Positions 28,534-38,196 are shown, counted from the stretch's first letter. The stretch is DNA of 64,000 nt from Peptostreptococcaceae bacterium (GCA_025210335.1 JAOARY010000051.1:62001-126000), one strand, 5' to 3'. Notes: generated by a model not told the origin, from the letters alone. Made by a program: numbers and translations.

Positions 28534-28564
28534 TAAATAAAAGAATGAATAAAGGAAAGATTTT

Positions 28565-29596
28565 ATGAAAAGCATAATGGAAGAAATAAAAAATTATAAA
28601 ACTATTTCATTGATTGGTATGGAAAAGAATGTTGGAAAAACAACTACTTTAAATTTTATATTAAGAAATATGGATAGAAATAAAATCATAGGAATAACAT
28701 CTATAGGTAGAGATGGAGAATCAGAAGATTTAGTAACTGCAACTAAAAAACCTAAGATATATGTAAATAAAAATACAATAATAGCAACAGCTAAGGACTG
28801 TGTTTTTAAAAGTGATATAACCAAGGAAATTTTAAAAACAACAAATATAAATACACCAATGGGGAAGATTGTTATAGTAAGAGCCTTGAGTGATGGTTTT
28901 GTTGAAATTGCAGGTCCTTCCATTAATGCACAATTAAAAGAGGTCTTTCAAATATTAATAGATTTTGATTGTGATCATATATTTTTAGATGGTGCGCTGA
29001 GTAGAAAAACATCAGCATCACCATATATAACAGATGCTTCAGTATTAGCTACTGGAGCATCTTTATCTAAAGATATCTTAGATGTAGTTAATAAAACTTC
29101 TTTAGCAGTTTGTAATTTATCAATAGAGAGTATAGATGATAAAAATATAAAAAAAATTGTTTTTGATTCATTTAAAGATAATTGTGCGGTTTCAATAAAT
29201 GATATAGGGGTTAAATATATAAATAAAAAAACTAATTTGATGGCAATGGATGAGATTGTAACGGAGATTGAAAATGGTGCTAAGTATATGGCTATTAGGG
29301 GGATTATAACGGATCGAGTATTAGAAAGTATAATGAAAAAAACAAATAAATTAAAGGAATGCATAATTTTGATTGAAGATGGAACTAAGCTATTTTTAAC
29401 ACAGATGACTAAAAATAAATTTAAAAAAAGTGGTGGCAAAATGATGTCATTAAATAAGATTAATTTAATAGGTGTAACTATAAATCCGTATTCACCATAT
29501 GGTTATAATTTTAAATCTGATGAATTTTTAAAGAAATTAAAAACTAAGCTTAGTTTACCTATTTATGATGTTTTAGGATGTGATAAAAATGCATAA
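28565..29596 (+). CDS. kamB: KamB-like subunit of lysine 5,6-aminomutase reactivase
   Basis: This 343-residue protein begins with a P-loop (GMEKNVGKTTT, residues 18-28) and resembles the gene that lies between kamA and kamD in other lysine fermenters. It is thought to work with KamC in removing damaged cobalamin from lysine 5,6-aminomutase. The GTPase-like N-terminal domain is followed by a less conserved C-terminal half. It starts 31 bases after kamA and overlaps kamC by 8 bases. The function is inferred from gene order and the P-loop; the reactivase role is from family naming as I recall it. Confidence 0.75.
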   Translation: MKSIMEEIKNYKTISLIGMEKNVGKTTTLNFILRNMDRNKIIGITSIGRDGESEDLVTATKKPKIYVNKNTIIATAKDCVFKSDITKEILKTTNINTPMGKIVIVRALSDGFVEIAGPSINAQLKEVFQILIDFDCDHIFLDGALSRKTSASPYITDASVLATGASLSKDILDVVNKTSLAVCNLSIESIDDKNIKKIVFDSFKDNCAVSINDIGVKYINKKTNLMAMDEIVTEIENGAKYMAIRGIITDRVLESIMKKTNKLKECIILIEDGTKLFLTQMTKNKFKKSGGKMMSLNKINLIGVTINPYSPYGYNFKSDEFLKKLKTKLSLPIYDVLGCDKNA

Positions 29597-31079
29597 TAAA
29601 TTAGATTTAGATGGTATAGGAATTTCTTATATTCTTAATAATTTACAATTACAAACTCCATTTTCAAAGGATTTAAAGAAAAATTTAAAGTTTTTTGATG
29701 ATAAAGAAAAGTTAAAAGAAGAGTTTTTGAATATAGAAAAAATGATAAGAGCATATAAAAATAAAGATTTAGTAGAGATAAAAAGATATTTAAGAAAATT
29801 AAAAGATATAAAAAATTCTTTATTAAGATGTAAAAATAATATGATTTTAGATGAAGTTGAATTATTTGAAATAAAGAGTTTTGCAATGTCTTTTGAAGAT
29901 TTAAGAAGAAGCTATTTTGTCTTGAATTTAGATATCAAAAATATTAAATTAAATTCTTTAAGTGATTTGATAAAAATATTAGATCCTGAAGACAAAAAAA
30001 TGCCATCGTTTTTTATATATGAAGCATATTCAAAAAAATTAAAAATAATAAGAGATAATAAAAAAGATATAGAAAAAGATATATTAAAAGAAGATAGCCA
30101 AGAAAAAAGAGAAATACTTATGGAAAAAAGACTAGAGATTGTATTAGAAGAAGAAAAGGAAGAATATGAAATAAGAAAAAATATATCAAATCAAATTATT
30201 AAATTTGTGGATTTATTTTTACTAAATATAAAAAGTATTTCATATTTAGATTTTTTAATTGCAAAAGCAGAACTTGCTGTTAAGTATAATGCTATAAAAC
30301 CAAAAGTAATAGATTCTATGTCAATAAAAATAAAAAATGCATTTAACCCAGAAGTTAAGGATATTTTAAAAAAGAGCAATAAAGAATTTACTAAAATATC
30401 AATAGAGCTAAAAAGAGGTGTTAGTCTTATAACTGGTGCTAATATGGGGGGAAAAAGTATTAGTTTAAAGACTATAGCATTAAATTATTATATGGCTATA
30501 TCAGGATTTTTCTCATTTTGTGATGAAATAGAAATCTGTTTACTTGACTTTTTATCATTTGTATCTGATGATATGCAATCAATTTCTAGAGGGCTTTCTA
30601 CTTTTGGAGCTGAAATTATGAATTTAAAGTCTATAATAGAACAGATAAAGACCAAGAGAGGTCTTATCATAATGGATGAATTTGCAAGAGGAACAAATCC
30701 AAAAGAGGGACGAAATTTACTAAAGGGACTTTTAAATTATTTAAAAGATAAAGATACAATAAGTTTATTAACAACACATTATGATAATGTTTATGAAAAT
30801 TGGATGAACCATTATCAAGTTGTAGGACTTAAAAATGTTGATTTTAAAGATTTAAAAGAACTTATTAAATTTGATAAAAAATATTCTGTTGAAATAATAC
30901 AAAAGCATATGGATTATAGACTTTTAAAAATGGACGAAGGTAAAAATGTTCCAAAAGATGCATTTAATATATGTAAGCTTTTGGGTCTTGAAGATGAAAT
31001 TTTAAATGGGGCATTAAAATATTATAAAGAAGGTGAGATTAATGAAGAGCAAGGTGAATTTAAATTGGGATCTTGTTAG
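29589..31079 (+). CDS. kamC: MutS-like ATPase KamC, lysine 5,6-aminomutase reactivase
   Basis: The C-terminal half carries a MutS-type ABC ATPase: Walker A GANMGGKS (about 283-290), the SRGLSTFGAE segment corresponding to the ABC signature, Walker B LIIMDEFARGTNP (about 360-372) and the TTHYD switch. The N-terminal half is charged and mostly helical and lacks DNA mismatch-recognition motifs. In the kam operon it most likely acts on the B12 enzyme rather than on DNA. I chose the ATG at 29589, giving an 8-base overlap with kamB; a GTG at 29580 is less likely. Confidence 0.8.
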   Translation: MHNKLDLDGIGISYILNNLQLQTPFSKDLKKNLKFFDDKEKLKEEFLNIEKMIRAYKNKDLVEIKRYLRKLKDIKNSLLRCKNNMILDEVELFEIKSFAMSFEDLRRSYFVLNLDIKNIKLNSLSDLIKILDPEDKKMPSFFIYEAYSKKLKIIRDNKKDIEKDILKEDSQEKREILMEKRLEIVLEEEKEEYEIRKNISNQIIKFVDLFLLNIKSISYLDFLIAKAELAVKYNAIKPKVIDSMSIKIKNAFNPEVKDILKKSNKEFTKISIELKRGVSLITGANMGGKSISLKTIALNYYMAISGFFSFCDEIEICLLDFLSFVSDDMQSISRGLSTFGAEIMNLKSIIEQIKTKRGLIIMDEFARGTNPKEGRNLLKGLLNYLKDKDTISLLTTHYDNVYENWMNHYQVVGLKNVDFKDLKELIKFDKKYSVEIIQKHMDYRLLKMDEGKNVPKDAFNICKLLGLEDEILNGALKYYKEGEINEEQGEFKLGSC

Positions 31080-32619
31080 CAAAAGTAGAAATTCTGCACA
31101 AAAAATAGCAAGAGATACTCAAGATTTTATAGATAGACATACTACTGTTTCAGTTGAAAGAACAATTTGTAGATTACTTGGTATAGATGGTGTGGATGAA
31201 ATGGAAGTTCCAATTCCAAATATAGTCGTAGATCATCTAAAGGAAAACAATGTACTTGGAATAGGAGTTTGTAAATACATAGGTAATGCCATGATACAAA
31301 CTAAATTTTCACCACAAGAAATAGGTGAAAAAATATCTAGAAAAGAATTAGATATCACAAAATTAGAAATGGCAGATGATTTTGAAATCAAAATGACTAT
31401 AGATAAATTAGCTAAAGAAATGGTTGAAAAAATCAAAGTAAATAGACAAAAAAGAGAAAACTATTTATCTGAATTTGGAGATAAACAAGGACCGTATCTA
31501 TATGTTATAGTTGCAACTGGGAATATACATGAAGATATAACTCAAGCAGTTGCAGCAGCAAAACAAGGAGCCGATGTTATTGCAGTTATAAGAACGACTG
31601 GACAGAGTTTATTAGATTATGTTCCTTATGGTGCGACAACTGAAGGTTTTGGTGGAACATATGCAACACAAGAAAACTTTAGACTTATGAGAAAGGCATT
31701 AGATGAAGTTGGAGAGGATTTAGGAAGATATATAAGACTTTGTAATTACTGTTCTGGTCTTTGTATGCCTGAAATAGCAGCACTTGGTGCAATTGAAAGA
31801 CTTGATATGATGCTTAATGATGCACTTTATGGAATATTATTTAGAGATATAAATATGAAAAGAACTATGATTGACCAGTTTTTCTCAAGAGTTATAAATG
31901 GTTTTGCTGGAGTTATAATTAATACTGGGGAAGATAATTATTTAACTACAGCTGATGCTTATGAAGAAGCTCATACTGTTTTAGCTTCACAATTTATAAA
32001 TGAACAATTTGCTTTATTTGCAGGTCTTCCTGAAGAGCAAATGGGACTTGGACATGCGTTTGAAATGAATCCTGAACTTGAAAATGGATTTGTTTACGAA
32101 CTTGCACAAGCACAAATGGCAAGAGAGATATTCCCTAAAGCACCACTTAAATATATGCCACCAACTAAATTTATGACTGGGAATATATTTAGAGGACATG
32201 TTCAAGATGCACTATTTAATGCAATTACTGCAATTACTAATCAAAAGGTACATCTACTTGGTATGTTGACTGAAGCTATCCATACACCTTTTATGTCTGA
32301 TAGAGCTTTAGCTATTGAAAATGCTCAATATATATTTAGAACTATGAAAGATTTAGGTGATGAAATAGAATACAAAAAAGATGGTAAGGTTCAAAAAAGA
32401 GCTAATTTTGTATTAGATGAAGCTACAAAATTACTTGAAGAAATAGAAGCTGATGGTTTATTTAAGACTCTTGAAAAAGGTGCTTTTGGTGGAGTTAAAA
32501 GACCAATAGATGGCGGAAAAGGATTAGATGGTGTATTTGAAAAAGAAAATGCTTATTTCAATCCATTTATAGAACTTATGCTAGACAAAAATATAAAAAA
32601 AGATTTAATAAATAATTAG
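31042..32619 (+). CDS. kamD: Lysine 5,6-aminomutase, alpha subunit
   Basis: KamD and KamE form the adenosylcobalamin- and PLP-dependent aminomutase that moves the epsilon amino group of beta-lysine (or D-lysine) to carbon 5. The alpha subunit carries the TIM barrel (EMEVPIPNIVVDHLKEN near 55-71; LYVIVATGNIHEDITQAVAAA near 153). The 525 residues agree with the known subunit. AAGGTGAG precedes the ATG at 31042, which lies inside the end of kamC (38-base overlap). Confidence 0.95.
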   Translation: MKSKVNLNWDLVSKSRNSAQKIARDTQDFIDRHTTVSVERTICRLLGIDGVDEMEVPIPNIVVDHLKENNVLGIGVCKYIGNAMIQTKFSPQEIGEKISRKELDITKLEMADDFEIKMTIDKLAKEMVEKIKVNRQKRENYLSEFGDKQGPYLYVIVATGNIHEDITQAVAAAKQGADVIAVIRTTGQSLLDYVPYGATTEGFGGTYATQENFRLMRKALDEVGEDLGRYIRLCNYCSGLCMPEIAALGAIERLDMMLNDALYGILFRDINMKRTMIDQFFSRVINGFAGVIINTGEDNYLTTADAYEEAHTVLASQFINEQFALFAGLPEEQMGLGHAFEMNPELENGFVYELAQAQMAREIFPKAPLKYMPPTKFMTGNIFRGHVQDALFNAITAITNQKVHLLGMLTEAIHTPFMSDRALAIENAQYIFRTMKDLGDEIEYKKDGKVQKRANFVLDEATKLLEEIEADGLFKTLEKGAFGGVKRPIDGGKGLDGVFEKENAYFNPFIELMLDKNIKKDLINN

Positions 32620-32637
32620 ATATAAGGGGGGACTAAA

Positions 32638-33456
32638 ATGAGCGGAGGATTATATTCTACAGAGTGTAAAGATTTTGATAAAACGCTTGATTTGACGAAA
32701 ATTAAGCCATATGGAGATACGATGAATGATGGTAAGGTGCAACTTAGTTTTACTTTGCCACTTGAAGATAATGAAAAATCAATAGAGGCTGCTAAACAAC
32801 TAGGTGTTAAGATGGGGCTTAACAATGTTTCAGTTGTTGATCATATGCCACTTGATAAGAATTTTACATTCTACGTTGTATATGGTAATTTATCTCATGA
32901 TATAGATTATACAAAAATCCATGTTGAAACAGTAGATGTTGATACTATGGATATGCATGAAGTAGATGATTTTATAAAAGAAAATATAAAAAGAAAAATA
33001 GTTATTGTAGGAGCTAGTACTGGTACAGATGCTCATACAGTTGGTATAGATGCAGTTATGAATATGAAAGGTTATGCTGGACATTATGGACTTGAAAGAT
33101 ATGATATGATAGATGCGTATAACCTAGGAAGTCAAGTTGAGAATGAAGAATTTATAAAAAAAGCAATAGAATTAAATGCAGATGTTTTATTAGTATCTCA
33201 AACTGTAACACAAAAGGATATTCATATCAAAAACCTTACTAATTTAGTTGAACTAATGGAAGCAGAAGGAATAAGAGATAAGGTTGTGCTTGTTTGTGGT
33301 GGAGCAAGAATAAGTCATGAATTAGCGAAGGAATTAGGGTATGATGCTGGTTTTGGACCAGGAAAATATGCTGATGATGTTGCAAGTTTTGCAGTTAATG
33401 ATATTGTAGATAGAAAGTTAATAGATGTTAATTTAAACTCAGAAGTTTTAAATTAA
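32638..33456 (+). CDS. kamE: Lysine 5,6-aminomutase, beta subunit (B12/PLP-binding)
   Basis: The beta subunit holds cobalamin and, unusually, also the PLP-binding lysine. The B12 motif DAHTVG gives His133 as the cobalt ligand, and Lys144 (in NMKGYAG) sits at the same number as the PLP lysine known for the Clostridium sticklandii enzyme. LVCGGARISHELAKELGYDAGFG forms the lower B12 loop. The 272 residues fit. Six G (32626-32631) form the ribosome binding site. It is the last gene of the operon. Confidence 0.96.
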   Translation: MSGGLYSTECKDFDKTLDLTKIKPYGDTMNDGKVQLSFTLPLEDNEKSIEAAKQLGVKMGLNNVSVVDHMPLDKNFTFYVVYGNLSHDIDYTKIHVETVDVDTMDMHEVDDFIKENIKRKIVIVGASTGTDAHTVGIDAVMNMKGYAGHYGLERYDMIDAYNLGSQVENEEFIKKAIELNADVLLVSQTVTQKDIHIKNLTNLVELMEAEGIRDKVVLVCGGARISHELAKELGYDAGFGPGKYADDVASFAVNDIVDRKLIDVNLNSEVLN

Positions 33457-33476
33457 TTAAAAATTAATAATAATAA

Positions 33477-33512
33477 AAATCTGTTTCGAAAATCGAAACA
33501 GATTTTTTTATT
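33477..33512 (+). terminator. Rho-independent terminator of the lysine operon
   Basis: AAATCTGTTTCGA and its perfect complement form a 13-base stem around AAA, followed by a T-run. Confidence 0.92.
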
Positions 33513-33637
33513 TTTTGACTAAAAAATTATTAACTAATAATTTAAAAATATATATAATTATAATTAATTTAAAAAATTTAAAGAATTTGAAATAACTAAA
33601 TATAAATTATTTTTTATAAAAAAATTAAAAAAAACAA

Positions 33638-33666
33638 TTGACGAATGATTTTATTTTTTATAGAAT
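33638..33666 (+). promoter_or_regulatory. Sigma-A promoter before the T-box leader
   Basis: TTGACG and TAGAAT with a 17-base spacer; transcription would begin near 33673, just ahead of the T-box Stem I. Confidence 0.65.
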
Positions 33667-33689
33667 AAGTATCAACAATCAAAACAAAA

Positions 33690-33920
33690 ACATCTTGTGA
33701 TTGGAAGAGTAGTTGAATTTAATTATTTAAAGCGAGTCAAAGTTTGGTGTAAGTTTGGCAAATAATATTTCGATGAAGAGAGTCCATGAAGAAATTTCTT
33801 GAAATAATAGTATGGAAATTCGGTTCATTACCGTTATCAATGTAGAGTGAAAACTTAGGTTTTTTAAATAGAGTGGTACCGCGATACTTTCGTCTCTTGT
33901 TGAGATGGAAGTTTTTTTAT
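33690..33920 (+). promoter_or_regulatory. T-box leader 1, probably arginine-specific
   Basis: The conserved T-box AGAGTGGTACCGCG is at 33870-33883. The terminator pairs ACTTTCGTCTC (33886-33896) with GAGATGGAAGT (33902-33912) before seven T. Stem I is visible: GGAAGAGTAGT near 33703, AGCGAGTC near 33731, GGTGTAAG near 33747, and the specifier side GATGAAGAGAGTCC (33772-33785). AGA (33777-33779 or 33779-33781) would read as arginine and agrees with argG-argH downstream; GAG (Glu) in the same loop cannot be excluded by eye. Confidence 0.85.
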
Positions 33921-34101
33921 TACCAAAAATCATATGATTTAGGATTAGGGTAATTATAAAAGCATTATCAAAACAAACTCTAGTAAAAATTAAAAATATT
34001 TTTAATATTTTTAATTTTCTTAAAAAATCTAGTTTTAAAAAGAGTGGCACCGCGAAACCATCGTCTCTTTATATATAATATAGAGACTGTGGTTTTTTTT
34101 A
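33921..34101 (+). promoter_or_regulatory. T-box tail 2, lacking a recognisable Stem I
   Basis: A second T-box AGAGTGGCACCGCG (34041-34054) is followed by a terminator (AACCATCGTCTCT, 34056-34068, with AGAGACTGTGGTT, 34082-34094, then eight T). The 120 bases before it have no AGTA loop, GGTGTAAG or specifier stem; they contain an AT-rich inverted repeat (AAAATTAAAAATATT and its complement). It is either a decayed tandem T-box or a second terminator module read by the first Stem I. Confidence 0.75.
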
Positions 34102-34219
34102 TACAAAAATTAAAAAAAGCTTAGGAAAATTATTTTAATAATATTAGATTTTTATGTGGATTTTTTTAATTTTTTAATTCAAATATTTTTAAAATATGAA
34201 AAATAAAGGAGAGATTATT

Positions 34220-35011
34220 ATGAAAAAATTAATAGGTATTTTATTAGGAATTATGGTTTTGGTATTTAGCTTTGGTTGTTCAAAGAAAGAAGATTTGACT
34301 ACTTTGGAAAAAATAAAGCAAAAAGGTGAATTAGTTATAGGTACGAGTGCTTCATATCCACCATATGAATTTCATAAAGAAGTAGATGGTAAGGATCAAA
34401 TAGTGGGATTTGATATTGATATAGCAAAAGAATTAGCAAAAGATCTTGGTGTTAAATTAACTATTAAAGATATGAAATTTGATGGACTTATAGCTGCTTT
34501 AACTACAAATAAGATTGATATTATAATAGCTGGAATGACTCCAACTGAAGAAAGAAAGCAAACTGTTGATTTTTCAGATGTTTATTATACTGCGACTCAA
34601 AGTATAGTTATTCATAAAGATGATATAGGTAAATTCAAATCATTAGACGATTTAAAAAACAGTAAAATAGGTGTTCAAAAAGGGACAATACAAGAGCAAA
34701 TTGCAAAAGAGATAACAAATGAAGAAGATATAAAAGGTCTTGCTAAAGCAGCGGATGTAGTATTACAACTAAAGAGCAAAAAAATAGATGCACTTATATT
34801 TGAAACTCCAGTTGCAAAAGCATATGCAAGTAATAATGATGAGCTTGTATTTACTAATTTGAAGATAAATTCAGAAGATAATGGCTCTGCAATAGCAATA
34901 AATTTAAACAATGATGATTTAAAAGAAGTATTAAATGAATCTTTAAAGAATTTAAAGTCAGAAGGAAAAATATATGAATTTGTTGCAAACTACAGTATAG
35001 AAGGAGAATAA
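34220..35011 (+). CDS. Amino-acid ABC transporter substrate-binding lipoprotein
   Basis: This family 3 binding protein catches a polar amino acid outside the cell. The lipobox VFSFGC puts the lipid-linked Cys at about residue 19-20. GTSASYPPYEF, GFDIDIAKELAKDLGVK and DIIIAGMTPTEERKQTVDFS are the classical substrate-binding segments. The ATG at 34220 is chosen because AAAGGAGAG lies just before it and the signal peptide starts there. Its place behind an Arg-like T-box and before argG suggests arginine (or citrulline/ornithine) as substrate, by inference. No permease or ATPase gene is next to it. Confidence 0.88.
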   Translation: MKKLIGILLGIMVLVFSFGCSKKEDLTTLEKIKQKGELVIGTSASYPPYEFHKEVDGKDQIVGFDIDIAKELAKDLGVKLTIKDMKFDGLIAALTTNKIDIIIAGMTPTEERKQTVDFSDVYYTATQSIVIHKDDIGKFKSLDDLKNSKIGVQKGTIQEQIAKEITNEEDIKGLAKAADVVLQLKSKKIDALIFETPVAKAYASNNDELVFTNLKINSEDNGSAIAINLNNDDLKEVLNESLKNLKSEGKIYEFVANYSIEGE

Positions 35012-35109
35012 GTATATTAATATTTATAAATGTATAGAGATTTAATAGTTGTTAATTAACTAAGATATTTGATAAATAATTAAATTAAAAATAAACAGGA
35101 GGAATCAAA

Positions 35110-36336
35110 ATGAAAGATAAAGTAGTATTAGCATATTCGGGGGGATTAGATACATCTATTATTATACCTTGGATAAAGGAAAATTATGATTTGGATATAA
35201 TTGCTGTATGTGTTGATGTTGGGCAAGAAGAAGATAAGGAATATGTAAAGAAAAAGGCGATTGAATCTGGTGCAAAAAAGATTTATATAGAAGATGTTGT
35301 GGATGAATTTGTAAAAGAATATGTATATAAGGGAATTAAAGCAAATGCAGTATATGAAAATAAATATCCACTTGGAACTGCACTTGCTAGACCACTAATA
35401 GCCAAAAAGCTTGTTGAAATAGCACATAAAGAAAATGCTAAATACATAGCGCATGGTTGTACTGGCAAGGGAAATGACCAAGTAAGATTTGAAACATCAA
35501 TAGCTTATTTAGATTCATCTATAGAAATAATTGCACCTTGGAGAATTTGGGATATTAAATCAAGAGAAGATGCTATTGATTATGCAAATAAAAAGGGAAT
35601 TGAAGTTCCTGTTACTAAAGAAAAAATATATTCAAGAGATAAAAATATAATGCATGTTAGTCATGAAGGTGGGCCTATTGAAAATTTATTGAATGAACAT
35701 GATGCAAAAGAGCTTTATTTGATGACAAATACTTTAGAAGAAGCTAGTGATAAGGCTGAGTATATAGATATACATTTTTATAAAGGTGAAGCAAAAAAAT
35801 TAAATGGTCAAAAATTATCTGAAGTAGAAATTATCAAGAAATTAAATGAACTTGGAAAAAAACATGGTATAGGTGTTGTTGATATATTAGAAAATCGTTT
35901 AGTTGGAATGAAATCAAGAGGGATTTATGAAACACCAGGAGTGACAATATTATTAGAAGCTCATGATAATTTAGAAAAACTAACTTTGGATAAAATGACA
36001 TATCAATATAAACAAATGATTTCTTTAAAATATGCATCTTTAGTTTATGATGGTCTTTGGGATAGCAAATTAAAAAAATCTTTGGATAAATTTATAGATG
36101 AAACCCAAGAAAATGTATCTGGGGATATTAAATTGAAATTATATAAAGGAAATATGATTGTTGCATCAATGAACTCTCATAAAGCATTATATGATGATGA
36201 AATATCTTCATTTGGATATAGTGATATGTATGATCATTTTGATGCAAATGGGTTTATAAAAATATATAGTTTGCCATTAAAAATAGAATCAAAAATAAAT
36301 AATATTAAAGAAATCAAGGATAAAAAAGTCATATAG
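35110..36336 (+). CDS. argG: Argininosuccinate synthase
   Basis: ArgG joins citrulline and aspartate with ATP in arginine synthesis. The ATP-pyrophosphatase P-loop AYSGGLDTS is at residues 8-16, [14 protein letters not shown] (about 117-130) binds citrulline and aspartate, and SPEGG-like HEGGPIENL follows. The 408 residues are usual. CAGGAGGAA precedes the ATG. It lies 98 bases after the binding protein and 9 before argH, and is probably under the same T-box control. Confidence 0.97.
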   Translation: MKDKVVLAYSGGLDTSIIIPWIKENYDLDIIAVCVDVGQEEDKEYVKKKAIESGAKKIYIEDVVDEFVKEYVYKGIKANAVYENKYPLGTALARPLIAKKLVEIAHKENAKYIAHGCTGKGNDQVRFETSIAYLDSSIEIIAPWRIWDIKSREDAIDYANKKGIEVPVTKEKIYSRDKNIMHVSHEGGPIENLLNEHDAKELYLMTNTLEEASDKAEYIDIHFYKGEAKKLNGQKLSEVEIIKKLNELGKKHGIGVVDILENRLVGMKSRGIYETPGVTILLEAHDNLEKLTLDKMTYQYKQMISLKYASLVYDGLWDSKLKKSLDKFIDETQENVSGDIKLKLYKGNMIVASMNSHKALYDDEISSFGYSDMYDHFDANGFIKIYSLPLKIESKINNIKEIKDKKVI

Positions 36337-36345
36337 GAGGAAATT

Positions 36346-37662
36346 ATGAAGCTTTGGGGTGGAAGATTTTTAAAAGAAGAATCAAATGCAATGAATGATT
36401 TTAATTCTTCCTTTGAAATTGATAAAAGATTTTATAAGGAAGATATAAAGGGATCTTTAGTTCATGCAAAAATGTTAAATAAACAAAATATAATAACTAA
36501 TATAGAGTATAAATTAATAGAAGATGGTTTAGAAATTATTAAAAATAAAATCGATTTAGGAGAGTTGAAATTAGATGGAGATTATGAAGATATTCATTCC
36601 TTTATTGAAATAAATTTAATTAATGAGATTGGTCAAATAGGTAAAAAAATTCATACGGCAAGAAGCAGAAATGACCAAGTTGCACTAGATTTTAATTTGA
36701 AGATTAAAAATGATTCAATAGATATTATAAATTTGATAAAAGACTTTATAGAGATACTTGTAAAAAAAGCTGATGATAATCCGTATATGATGCCAGCATA
36801 TACACATTTACAAAGAGCTCAAATAACTACATTTAAATACTATCTTAAAGCATATGTAAATATGTTTAAAAGAGATATAAAAAGAATTAAAAACACAATA
36901 GATTTGATGGATGAATCACCTCTTGGAAGTGGAGCACTTGCAGGAACTACTCACAATATAGATATGGAATTTACAAGCAAAGAACTTGGATTTCAAAAGC
37001 CTACAGCTAATTTTTTAGATGCTGTATCTAATAGGGATTTTGTAATTGAGATGTTAAATAATTTTAGTATAATAATGATGCATCTTTCAAGACTTAGTGA
37101 AGAAATAATTATATTTTCAAGTCAAGAATTTAAATTTGTACAAATAGATGATGCTTATTGTACAGGAAGTAGTATTATGCCACATAAAAAGAATCCAGAT
37201 TCTATGGAATTAGTCAGAGGTAAATGTGGTAGAGTATATGGAAATTTAATGGCTTTATTAACTGTTATGAAAGGTCTTCCACTTGCTTATAACAAAGATA
37301 TGCAAGAAGATAAAGAAATTTATTTTGATTCATTAGATACGATAAAATCTTGTTTGTATATATCTAAGGAAGTAATAAAAACATTAAAATTCAATAAAGA
37401 AGAAGCTAAAAAAGGAATAAAAAAAGGTTTTTTAAATGCTACAGAAGTAGCTGATTATTTAGTGGCTAAAGGAATAGCATTTAGAGATGCACATGAAATA
37501 GTTGGAAAAATCATAATATTATGTGAAAAAGAAAATAAAGCTATAGAAGAAATTAATATAAATGAACTAAAAGATATAAATAATTTGATAGAAGAAGATA
37601 TATATGAATATATTGACTATGAGAATATATTAAATAAAGGAAACAAAAAGGAAATGCTCTAA
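36346..37662 (+). CDS. argH: Argininosuccinate lyase
   Basis: ArgH splits argininosuccinate into arginine and fumarate. The fumarase-superfamily signature GSSIMPHKKNPDSMEL is near 274-289 and holds the catalytic serine loop; HTARSRNDQVALD (about 103-115) and TYTHLQRAQ-like AYTHLQRAQ follow. The 438 residues are slightly short of the usual 460 but all motifs are present. TAGGAGG precedes the ATG, directly after argG. Confidence 0.97.
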   Translation: MKLWGGRFLKEESNAMNDFNSSFEIDKRFYKEDIKGSLVHAKMLNKQNIITNIEYKLIEDGLEIIKNKIDLGELKLDGDYEDIHSFIEINLINEIGQIGKKIHTARSRNDQVALDFNLKIKNDSIDIINLIKDFIEILVKKADDNPYMMPAYTHLQRAQITTFKYYLKAYVNMFKRDIKRIKNTIDLMDESPLGSGALAGTTHNIDMEFTSKELGFQKPTANFLDAVSNRDFVIEMLNNFSIIMMHLSRLSEEIIIFSSQEFKFVQIDDAYCTGSSIMPHKKNPDSMELVRGKCGRVYGNLMALLTVMKGLPLAYNKDMQEDKEIYFDSLDTIKSCLYISKEVIKTLKFNKEEAKKGIKKGFLNATEVADYLVAKGIAFRDAHEIVGKIIILCEKENKAIEEININELKDINNLIEEDIYEYIDYENILNKGNKKEML

Positions 37663-37746
37663 TTCGTAAATGCTTTGTCACTTGATTTTGCCCCTTATAA
37701 AAAGTAAAATAAAATATAGATGATAAATAATTTTAGGAGGTAAGAT

Positions 37747-38196
37747 ATGCCAATAAAAGTGGAAAGTTTTGAATTAGACCATACGAAAGTTAAGGCACCT
37801 TATGTTAGAAAAGCAGGTAAGATAATAGGTGAAAAGGGAGATATAGTACAAAAATATGATTTAAGATTCATACAACCAAACGTAGATGCTTTACCAACTG
37901 GAGCTATTCATACAATAGAGCATTTATTAGCAGGATATTTAAGAGAAAATATAGAAAACATAATAGATGTTTCTCCAATGGGCTGTAGAACTGGTTTTTA
38001 TATGATTAAATTTGGTGAAACAGATATTGATGTTATACAAAATGCTTTAGTTAAGGCTTTAGAAAAAATAATAGAAACTAAAGAAGAAGAAGTTCCTGCA
38101 TTAAATGCAGTTCAATGTGGTAATTATAAAGATCATTCTTTATTTGCTGCAAAAGAATATTGTAAGATGGTTATAGACGGTTTTAAAAATAAATAA
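37747..38196 (+). CDS. luxS: S-ribosylhomocysteine lyase
   Basis: LuxS cleaves S-ribosylhomocysteine to homocysteine and the precursor of autoinducer-2. The metal motif HTIEH gives His55, Glu58 and His59, and Cys in AVQCGNYKDHS near 125 completes the site. The 149 residues match the family. TAGGAGGT lies before the ATG. The next gene, 18 bases downstream, is a PLP enzyme that could use the homocysteine, so the pair forms a methyl-cycle salvage unit. Confidence 0.96.
   Translation: MPIKVESFELDHTKVKAPYVRKAGKIIGEKGDIVQKYDLRFIQPNVDALPTGAIHTIEHLLAGYLRENIENIIDVSPMGCRTGFYMIKFGETDIDVIQNALVKALEKIIETKEEEVPALNAVQCGNYKDHSLFAAKEYCKMVIDGFKNK

Noticed and set aside
28594-29439. Minus-strand open frames opposite kamB
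   Set aside because: They mirror the coding strand of kamB and consist of hydrophobic residues that arise from AT-rich complement.
35060-35080. TTGTTAATTAAC before argG considered as a Rex site
   Set aside because: It matches only half of the consensus spacing and lies upstream of an arginine gene.
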